A DNA stretch of 64,000 nucleotides from Agromyces italicus DSM 16388 (GTDB taxonomy: Bacteria; Actinomycetota; Actinomycetes; Actinomycetales; Microbacteriaceae), in the NCBI RefSeq assembly GCF_000421545.1, contig NZ_ATXF01000005.1, forward strand, positions 434,001 through 498,000. The letters run 5' to 3'. The position numbers were made by a program, and so were the translations under genes. Each line of letters begins with the position of its first letter. The first letter of the stretch is position 1. Positions 58,237-64,000 of the stretch are shown here, piece after piece. Under the pieces are notes generated by a model. It did not search any database, was not told where the DNA came from, and saw nothing but the letters and a program-made list of their open reading frames with translations.

Positions 58237-60015
58237 TCAGCGGCCGACGGCCGCCAGCGCGTTCACGATGCCCGAGCCGTAGAAGCCGTTGCTCTTCTTC
58301 GCGCTCTCGCACGAGTGCGTCGCCGTCGAGGTCGAGCCGTTCGGCAGGTGACGGGTGTACGTGAAGTCGGCGGGAATCGGGCACGCCTCGTCGGCCGCCG
58401 TCTTCAGCAGCTTCTTCTCGACCGCGTTCGGGTTCATGCGCAGGCCGCCGTTCAGCGGGTCCTTCGCGCCGTACTCGCTCACGACGAGCGCCGCGACGCC
58501 TGCGGCGTGGGGCGAGGCCATCGAGGTGCCCTGGATGAACTGGTAGTAGCCGCAGGTGCCCTCGTCGTCACAGCTCTTCACGATGTTCGAGACGAGCGGG
58601 TCGCCGTTCTCGTCGAGCTCGCCGTTCGCGATCGCGAGCGACTCGGGGTAGGCCGCGAGGATCGTCTTGGTGACGTCGCGCGTGCCGGCCGGGGTGTCGT
58701 ACGAGTCGCCGCCGGGTGCCGCCACGTCGATGTATCCGTTGCCGTAACTCGAGTAGTAGGCCTTGCGCTCCGAGATGCCCGTGCTCGAGACCGAGATCAC
58801 GCCGTCGCCCTCGGCCGGCATCGACACGCACGAGGCGGGGTCGAGCAGGTCACGAACGTACGCCGCTTCACCCGGCACGCTCGCGAAGTCGGGGCTGCCC
58901 CCGTCGGTGACCGACTTCGTGTAGTCGATCGCCTCGTTGCCTGCGGCGGCGACGAGGGTCACGCCGTGGCCGCGGGCGTAGTCGAGCGCGCGCTGCATCG
59001 CCTCGATGATGACGGCCTGCTCGGCCTGATCCTCGGCCGAGTCGGCGGGGTGGCTCGTGCAGTTGAACAGCCACGGGTCGACGTAGTAGCTCATGTTGAC
59101 GACGTCGATGCCGGCGTCGCCCGCATAGGTGAGCGCGTCGATCGAGGGCTGGAGGAAGAAGTAGCCCGAGTCCTGACCGGCGCGGAGGTTCACGAGCGTC
59201 ACGTTCGGGGCGACGCCCGCCATGCCGAGCCCGTTGATCGGCGAGCCGATCGTCGAGGCGACGTGCGTGCCGTGACCGTTCTCGTCGACGTCGGCCGCGT
59301 CTTCGCAGGAGCCGTCGGGGTCGTCGGCGCAGGCGCCGTCGATCTCGCCGCCGTTCGCGTCTGCCGGAACGTCGACTGTGAAGTTGCGGCTCAGCTCAGC
59401 GTCGAAGTTCGGTGCGATGTCGGGGTGACTGCCGTCGACACCGGTGTCGATGATGCCGACGCGCACGCCCTTCGAGCCCTGCTGGCGGGCGTACGAGCCG
59501 TCGACGGTGGCGTCGATCTGCTGCATGTCCCACTGGAGGTCGGCGAGCGGCTCGGCCTCGGGCGTGCCAGGACGGTGCTTCTTGCCCGAGTTCGACTTCG
59601 CATCGCCCTTCGCGCTGCGCGGCCCATCGGCCAGCCCCGCTTCGCGGGTCTCCTGCTCGACGGCGTCGACCTTGCGGGCCTCGCCGTTCACTGCACGCGA
59701 CTCGGGCACGTCGCCGATCACCCGGTTCTCGGCCGTGCCCTGGATGACCGCCTGCGCGTCGGCCGCGGCGGCGAAGCCGGCCCCTGCGGTGACGGTGGCG
59801 ACGCCGACGGCCGCGTTCTCGGCGACGACGGTACCGCCGGCTGCCTCGATCGCGGCGAGTGCGTCGGCGCTCGAGACGCCTTCGGCGAAGAGCACGACGT
59901 ACTCGTGGTCGCCGCTCGCCTCCGCGCCGGTGACGGCACCCGCCGGTGACGCGGCGAGCGCGGTCAGCGCGAGCGCGAACACGGAAGCCGCTGCGATGGA
60001 TCGCATCTTCAGCAT
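58237..60015 (-). CDS. Secreted subtilisin-family (S8) serine protease
   Basis: A 592-residue preproenzyme, started at the ATG at 60013-60015 with AGGAAGG upstream. Signal peptide to about residue 27 (SPAGA), then an inhibitor-I9-like propeptide (HEYVVLFAEGVSSADALAAI) and a charged linker. The catalytic triad is complete: Asp190 (IIDTGVDGSHPD), His248 (NGHGTHVAS) and Ser498 (GTSMASPHAAG), with the oxyanion asparagine in AAAGNEA. Extra cysteines suggest disulfides. It is a monocistronic extracellular protease with its own terminator. Confidence 0.93.
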   Translation of the reverse strand: MLKMRSIAAASVFALALTALAASPAGAVTGAEASGDHEYVVLFAEGVSSADALAAIEAAGGTVVAENAAVGVATVTAGAGFAAAADAQAVIQGTAENRVIGDVPESRAVNGEARKVDAVEQETREAGLADGPRSAKGDAKSNSGKKHRPGTPEAEPLADLQWDMQQIDATVDGSYARQQGSKGVRVGIIDTGVDGSHPDIAPNFDAELSRNFTVDVPADANGGEIDGACADDPDGSCEDAADVDENGHGTHVASTIGSPINGLGMAGVAPNVTLVNLRAGQDSGYFFLQPSIDALTYAGDAGIDVVNMSYYVDPWLFNCTSHPADSAEDQAEQAVIIEAMQRALDYARGHGVTLVAAAGNEAIDYTKSVTDGGSPDFASVPGEAAYVRDLLDPASCVSMPAEGDGVISVSSTGISERKAYYSSYGNGYIDVAAPGGDSYDTPAGTRDVTKTILAAYPESLAIANGELDENGDPLVSNIVKSCDDEGTCGYYQFIQGTSMASPHAAGVAALVVSEYGAKDPLNGGLRMNPNAVEKKLLKTAADEACPIPADFTYTRHLPNGSTSTATHSCESAKKSNGFYGSGIVNALAAVGR

Positions 60016-60216
60016 GTAGTTTCCTTCCTCATCGATGGAACTTGCCCGGCCATGCTGTCACACGCCATGCCCCCCGGACAGGGGGCGCGCGGAGCGCGCT
60101 CGCCCAGAAGCACGGCGCCCAGCCGACGCTCGGGGAATGCGGCGTAGCATCCATGCGTTCGCATTCTCGGGACAACGGCGACCCGGCACCTCCCCCGATC
60201 CAGAAGGCACCACCCC

Positions 60217-60810
60217 ATGACGCTCGTCACCGACCTCACCTCCCGCAAGGCCGACACCGCCGCTCCCCTCATCGACCCGCTCGCCGACCGCTGGAGCCCG
60301 CGCGCCTTCGACCCCGATGCGGTCGTCGAGACCGAGACGCTGCGCACCATCCTCGAGGCAGCCCGTTGGGCGCCGTCGGCGAACAACTCGCAGCCGTGGC
60401 GCTTCATCGTCGCCCGTCGCGGCACCGAGGCGTTCGCGACCCTGCACGACAAGATGGCGGGCTTCAACCAGGAGTGGGCCGACTCGGCCGCCGTGCTCGT
60501 CGTCAACATCGCCGAGACGGTCGACGCCGAGGGTCGCGACCGCCCGTGGGCGCGCTACGACCTCGGTCAGGCCGTCGCGCACCTCACCGTGCAGGCGCAG
60601 CACGAGGGCCTGCACACCCATCAGATGGGCGGCTTCGACGCGGCGGCGATCCACGATGCGTTCGGCCTGCCCGAGAGCCAGGAGGTCGTCTCGATCACCA
60701 CGATCGGGGCGCTCGGCGACGTCGACCGCCTGCCCGAGGTGCTGCGCGAGCGCGAGGTCGCGCCGCGTCAGCGCAAGACGCTCGGCGAGTTCGTCACCGT
60801 CGGCGAGTAA
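60217..60810 (+). CDS. Nitroreductase-family FMN oxidoreductase
   Basis: A 197-residue nitroreductase: DRWSPRAFDPDAVVE, ILEAARWAPSANNSQPWRFI near residues 45-65 (FMN phosphate contacts), HLTVQAQHEGLHTHQMGGFD, and LPEVLRERE near the end. It likely reduces nitro groups, quinones or enals with NAD(P)H. A long leader without gene separates it from the divergent subtilase. The gap after it holds a palindromic terminator. Specific substrate unknown. Confidence 0.9.
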   Translation: MTLVTDLTSRKADTAAPLIDPLADRWSPRAFDPDAVVETETLRTILEAARWAPSANNSQPWRFIVARRGTEAFATLHDKMAGFNQEWADSAAVLVVNIAETVDAEGRDRPWARYDLGQAVAHLTVQAQHEGLHTHQMGGFDAAAIHDAFGLPESQEVVSITTIGALGDVDRLPEVLREREVAPRQRKTLGEFVTVGE

Positions 60811-60840
60811 CCCCGCCCGCTCGTGCCCCGCCGCGCGGCC

Positions 60841-60915
60841 GTCGGGAGGAGTTCGCACGATACGGAGGAGCCGACCGCGGATTCGCTCCTCCCGATCCGC
60901 CGAACTCCTCCCGAC
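60841..60915. terminator. 75-base palindrome between convergent genes
   Basis: GTCGGGAGGAGTTCG (60841-60855) is perfectly inverted as CGAACTCCTCCCGAC (60901-60915), with further GGAGGAGC/GCTCCTCC pairing inside. The position between a plus-strand and a minus-strand gene end suggests a two-way terminator. Confidence 0.75.
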
Positions 60916-60966
60916 TGCCGCCCACGACCGGACAGCCTCGCCCGGCGGTCCGCCGTCGCCTGACGC

Positions 60967-62325
60967 TCAGGCCTGCACGCGGACCGTCGTCGACGGATCG
61001 CGCCGCGCGTTGTCCGGCTCGCGCGAGAGCGCCTTCTTGATGCGCCACGCGGCGAACACCGCGAGCGCGCTCACCGCGAGGTGCATGCCGAGGAAGACGT
61101 CGGTCAGGCCCGCGCCGAGCAGCACTCCCGCGACGAGCGGGCCGGCCGCCGAGAACGCGGTCTGCAGCGCGGCGATCGTGCCGAGCGTCTGCCCGACCAT
61201 TCCCTTCGGCGCGAGCTGAGCCGTGAGCGGGTTCAGCACGGGGCTGTAGATCGTCTCGCCGACGGCGAAGATGCCGTAGGTCGTGACGAACAGCGCCGTG
61301 GCGATGCCCGGCGAGAACTGCGCCGCCGAGAGGATGAGCCAGGACGCCACCCAGATCGAGCCGACCGCCATCAGCAGCGCAGGGGCGCTGCGCTTCGCGG
61401 TGAGCTTCACGACGATGACCTGCAGCGCCACGATCACGATGCAGTTGATCGCGGCGGCGAGGCCGATCGCCGAGGGGTCGACGTCGAGCACGGTGATGCC
61501 GTAGGCGGGCAGCCCCGACTCGAACTGGGCGTAGAAGCCGAGCGCGAGCGCGATCGTCACGACGGCCGTCCACCGCATGGCGGGCTGGGCGAAGATCACC
61601 CGCAGGGCGCCCTTCGAGCGGGCGGCACCGTCGGCGTGCCCGTCGCCGTCGAGGTCGACGGAGGCGATCGCTCCGGTGGCCGCGTCGATCGCGCCGATCG
61701 AGCCGGTCGCGGTCGAAAGGGGGTCGGATGTCTCGGCAGCACTCGCACGCGCGCCGCCCGCGAGCCGGTCGGCGAACGGCAGCCGCCCGGCGAGCGCGAT
61801 GATCGCCGACGACAGCACGAAGCCGCCCGCGGCCATCATGAACGCGATGTCGAGGCCGTCGGCCCGGTCGAGGTCGACGACGAGCCCCGCGAGGAACGCA
61901 CCCGCCGCCATGCCGAGCGCCTCGCCCGTGAACTTGTACGCGAACACCTTGCGGCGGTCGTCGCTCGACGACCAGGTGAGGGCGAGCACCTGCTTCGCGG
62001 GCACGGCGGCCGAGAGCCCGAGCCCGAAGACGAGCACGCCGGCGAGGAAGAGCCCCGGCGCGTCGGCGAGCACGAGCGAGGCGACGCCCGCCGCGCCGAG
62101 CAGCTGGGCGACGACGGCCACGCGCACGGGGTCGAAGCGGTCGGCGAGCCGACCGGCGAGCGGCGCCGCGACGAGGGCGCCGATCGAGAACAGCGACGAG
62201 GCGCCCGCGGCGACGAGGGCACCCCAGTCGCGGGTGTCGGCCGCGTAGGCGTACTGGTAGGGCAGCACCGCCCCCCAACCGAGCGAACCGATGGCACTGG
62301 CCAGAATGAGCAGGCGTGCGCGCAT
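60967..62325 (-). CDS. MFS transporter
   Basis: A 452-residue twelve-helix transporter, started at the ATG at 62323-62325 behind GAGGAGG. The signature loop is GRLADRFDPVRVAVVAQ. The central cytoplasmic loop (residues about 190-235) is rich in Ala, Asp and Gly and includes DLDGDGHADG, which resembles a calcium-binding EF-hand-like loop by chance or design. It is divergent from a MarR gene with twin palindromic operators between them, so it is probably an efflux pump induced by the MarR ligand. Confidence 0.86.
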   Translation of the reverse strand: MRARLLILASAIGSLGWGAVLPYQYAYAADTRDWGALVAAGASSLFSIGALVAAPLAGRLADRFDPVRVAVVAQLLGAAGVASLVLADAPGLFLAGVLVFGLGLSAAVPAKQVLALTWSSSDDRRKVFAYKFTGEALGMAAGAFLAGLVVDLDRADGLDIAFMMAAGGFVLSSAIIALAGRLPFADRLAGGARASAAETSDPLSTATGSIGAIDAATGAIASVDLDGDGHADGAARSKGALRVIFAQPAMRWTAVVTIALALGFYAQFESGLPAYGITVLDVDPSAIGLAAAINCIVIVALQVIVVKLTAKRSAPALLMAVGSIWVASWLILSAAQFSPGIATALFVTTYGIFAVGETIYSPVLNPLTAQLAPKGMVGQTLGTIAALQTAFSAAGPLVAGVLLGAGLTDVFLGMHLAVSALAVFAAWRIKKALSREPDNARRDPSTTVRVQA

Positions 62326-62402
62326 GATGGTGTCCTCCTCCCGAGGTCTCGACGAGCAGAGGGATGCCTCGCGGCCGGCGTCGGCCCGAGGCATCCCTCA
62401 CC

Positions 62403-62430
62403 CTTCGAATACGAAGTCTTCGATATCGAA
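62403..62430. promoter_or_regulatory. Twin MarR-type operators
   Basis: CTTCG-AATA-CGAAG (62403-62416) and TTCGATATCGAA (62419-62430) are adjacent palindromes with 16-base spacing between centres. They lie between the divergent MFS and MarR genes, fitting joint control of both. Confidence 0.7.
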
Positions 62431-62467
62431 ATATTAGCAACCGAAAGATGCATGCGAGAATTCCCGT

Positions 62468-62974
62468 ATGGCCAGAAGCACCCCGAGCGCCCAGGAGCTC
62501 CATCGGCGCGCCGTCGCGACCTACGTCAAGGCGGGCGGCGAAGAGTCGGTGCAGCGGGTCATCACCGCCGTGCAGGGCCTCACGAAGAAGCTCGACCAGT
62601 GGTACGCGCACCAACTCGTCGACCTCGACGTGACCGCCGGCGAATGGGCCGTCGTCACCTCGCTCGCGAAGGCCGGCGACGCGCTGACGCCGAGCCAGCT
62701 CGCCGAGCTCACGAACGTCGCACCCTCCTCGATGACGCACCGCCTCGACAAGCTCGCCGAACGCGGGCTCGTCGAGCGCACGCCCGACGCCGAGAACCGC
62801 ACCCGCATCTACGTGAGCCTCACCGACGCCGGGTGGCAGCTGTTCAGCGTGGCGATCCGCGGCTCCGACGTCGTCGAGTCCGACGTGCTGCAAGACCTGA
62901 GCGACGACGAGCGAGGTGAGCTCGCGCGCCTGCTCGAGGTCGTCATCGCCCGGCTCGACGACATCGACGCGTAG
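62468..62974 (+). CDS. MarR-family transcriptional regulator
   Basis: A 168-residue winged-helix regulator. The DNA-binding part reads GEWAVVTSLAKAGDALTPSQ, LAELTNVAPSSMTHRLDKLA and ERGLVERTPDAENRTRIYVS, with the beta-wing arginine. The N-terminal helices would form the dimer. It is divergent from the MFS gene at 62325, and palindromic operators lie between. The ligand is probably a compound exported by that pump. Confidence 0.9.
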   Translation: MARSTPSAQELHRRAVATYVKAGGEESVQRVITAVQGLTKKLDQWYAHQLVDLDVTAGEWAVVTSLAKAGDALTPSQLAELTNVAPSSMTHRLDKLAERGLVERTPDAENRTRIYVSLTDAGWQLFSVAIRGSDVVESDVLQDLSDDERGELARLLEVVIARLDDIDA

Positions 62975-63013
62975 TCGCCCGGGCGGGATCGGCCCGGCGC
63001 GTTCCGAGACCCG

Positions 63014-63424
63014 CTACCAGGAGCGCACGCGCTCGACCGTCACCCGCACGGGCACGCAGTACTCGGCGATGAAGCGCTCGGGCGTGTAGTCGATGCGCTC
63101 GATCGCGCTCGCGTACTTCTCGGCGTACTCGGCCCATTCGGGCGCCTCGCCGACCTCGCCGATGCGCGCGGAACCGGTGAACACCGCGACGTCGTCGCCC
63201 CCGGCGTCGGTGTTGAAGTGCAGCGCGGTGCGCGGGTTGCGCGCGAGGTTCGCGAGCTTCGGGGTGTCGCGCTGCGACAGCAGCATCAGCTCACCGTCGT
63301 TCCACACGAACCACACCGGCGTCGGCATGGGCGTGCCGTGCCGGTTCACCGTCGTGAGCCAGACGGTCTCCTCGGTCGCGAGTCGTTCGATGACGCGCTC
63401 GCTCAGCTGCAGTTCAGTCGACAT
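63014..63424 (-). CDS. PPOX-class F420-dependent oxidoreductase (Rv3369/TIGR03667-like)
   Basis: A 136-residue split-beta-barrel flavin/deazaflavin-binding protein from the ATG at 63422-63424, preceded by GGGAGGA. It shows EETVWLTTVNRHGTPMPTPV, WFVWNDGELMLLSQRDTPKL, ALHFNTDAGGDDVAVFTGSA, and the final RVTVERVRSW, as in the PPOX-class proteins with probable F420 use. It adds to the F420-using enzymes in this window but lies far from the regulon and has no TGGATCCA site. Substrate unknown. Confidence 0.82.
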   Translation of the reverse strand: MSTELQLSERVIERLATEETVWLTTVNRHGTPMPTPVWFVWNDGELMLLSQRDTPKLANLARNPRTALHFNTDAGGDDVAVFTGSARIGEVGEAPEWAEYAEKYASAIERIDYTPERFIAEYCVPVRVTVERVRSW

Positions 63425-63460
63425 GGATGCATCCTCCCGCATCTTCGGCGCACGCAGGCG

Positions 63461-64000
63461 TCACTCCGGAGAGATGACGAGCTGCACCGCGCCTCCGCCG
63501 TCGGCGGGTGCCGTCTCGATCGACAGGATGCGCGCCTCGGGATCCCAGTCGGCGACCTCGCCCCCCTCGACGACGGCGCCGTCGGGGAAGCCGTCGGCGG
63601 GCAGGTACACCTCGGTCGGCGCCGTGGCCGCCGAATCGGGCACGAACTCGATCACGAGCCGGGTCGGCTCCGAGTCCCAGCCGTGCAGCTCGCCCGCGAC
63701 CGCCCGCGGGTACGGCCGGTCGAGCTCGTCGACGAGGTTGCGCCGGGTGCCCGGGGTGCCGTCGTCCTCGTACGGCCCCCAACTGCCCGGGTCGCGCGAC
63801 CAGTACGTCACGCCGATCCCCGAGGCATCCGTGGTCGTGTAGACGAGGTCGACGTAGTCGAGGGCGCCGGGCAGGGTGGTGTCGAGCCCGAACTCGCCGA
63901 GGATGACGGGCACGTCGCCGAGCGCCTCGGCCGTGCGCAGGGTGTTCGAGCGCCAGGCCGCGACCGTCCCCTCGACGAGATCGCGGGAGGTGCCGCTGAA
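63461..64000 (-). CDS. Glycoside hydrolase (GH5-like), C-terminal part
   Basis: The frame is open to the end of the window, so the N-terminus is missing. The visible 179 residues include VPVILGEFGLD, where the glutamate fits the catalytic nucleophile at the end of a GH5 TIM-barrel strand, then the YVDLVYTTTDASGIGVTYWS segment of the last barrel helices. A small C-terminal beta-sandwich follows (residues from PTRLVIEFVPD to the end). GH5 members with such a domain include endoglycoceramidase-like enzymes; the exact specificity cannot be seen. Confidence 0.75.
   Translation of the reverse strand, partial: FSGTSRDLVEGTVAAWRSNTLRTAEALGDVPVILGEFGLDTTLPGALDYVDLVYTTTDASGIGVTYWSRDPGSWGPYEDDGTPGTRRNLVDELDRPYPRAVAGELHGWDSEPTRLVIEFVPDSAATAPTEVYLPADGFPDGAVVEGGEVADWDPEARILSIETAPADGGGAVQLVISPE

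Noticed and set aside
61640..61670. EF-hand-like DLDGDGHADG loop in the MFS transporter
   Set aside because: A single loop without flanking helices, in an Ala/Asp-rich linker, is not enough to claim calcium binding.

Overview
The window is a high-GC actinobacterial chromosome segment. Gene content (three proteins tied to coenzyme F420 supply, several F420-dependent enzyme families, cell-wall-binding repeat proteins, DUF6328 and DUF6421 proteins) and the frequent TANNNT-(5-7 nt)-start leaderless genes fit Microbacteriaceae, for example an Agromyces or Microbacterium relative. This taxonomic call is inference; there is no rRNA gene here. No tRNA, rRNA, CRISPR array, prophage or intact insertion sequence was seen.

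Positions 1-25000 form the most interesting part: an apparent regulon that joins coenzyme F420 supply to a catabolic pathway. Minus-strand operon 1 (5154 to 908) encodes a medium-chain dehydrogenase, a class III CoA-transferase, a metal-dependent amidohydrolase and a two-subunit LigAB-type extradiol dioxygenase. Minus-strand operon 2 (13758 to 7707) encodes an alpha/beta-hydrolase-fold protein, a dihydroorotase/hydantoinase-like cyclic amidohydrolase, an F420-type luciferase-like oxidoreductase and a NitT/TauT-type ABC transporter whose binding protein lies apart at 5407. Between the two transporter parts sits a HepT/MntA toxin-antitoxin pair. At 14041-17089 is a three-gene ABC transporter of the type proposed to import F420-0. 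Minus-strand operon 3 (21445 to 18610) encodes a second F420-type oxidoreductase, CofC/FbiD and F420-dependent glucose-6-phosphate dehydrogenase. An FCD-type GntR regulator (21699-22451) and cofE (24094-24888) follow. A TGGATCCA/TGGATAC-type dyad occurs in the upstream region of each of the three operons, of both binding-protein genes and of the GntR gene itself, so the GntR protein is the obvious candidate master regulator.

Positions 22600-46000 hold housekeeping and accessory genes: two paralogous cell-wall-binding repeat proteins, exonuclease III, an Lrp regulator, rhodanese-GNAT pair, a membrane Ser/Thr kinase, two AlkD-like proteins, DUF6421, short-chain dehydrogenases, efflux-type MFS proteins, lipoproteins and a PIG-L deacetylase. 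Two decayed genes are visible: a MerR-like regulator (17873-18582) and an NADPH-dependent FMN reductase with an internal deletion (32013-32365).

Positions 44800-64000 hold a NarL-type two-component system, an ArsR-SRPBCC-dihydrofolate-reductase-like operon with a clear promoter/operator, a NatAB-like ABC exporter, a threonine-aldolase-like enzyme, an amine oxidase/amino-acid permease pair under a TetR-type operator, a secreted subtilase, a nitroreductase, a MarR/MFS divergent pair with twin operators, a PPOX-class F420 enzyme and the end of a GH5-type glycosidase. Long palindromes fill several intergenic gaps, and related palindromic repeats have been absorbed in frame into at least three coding regions.
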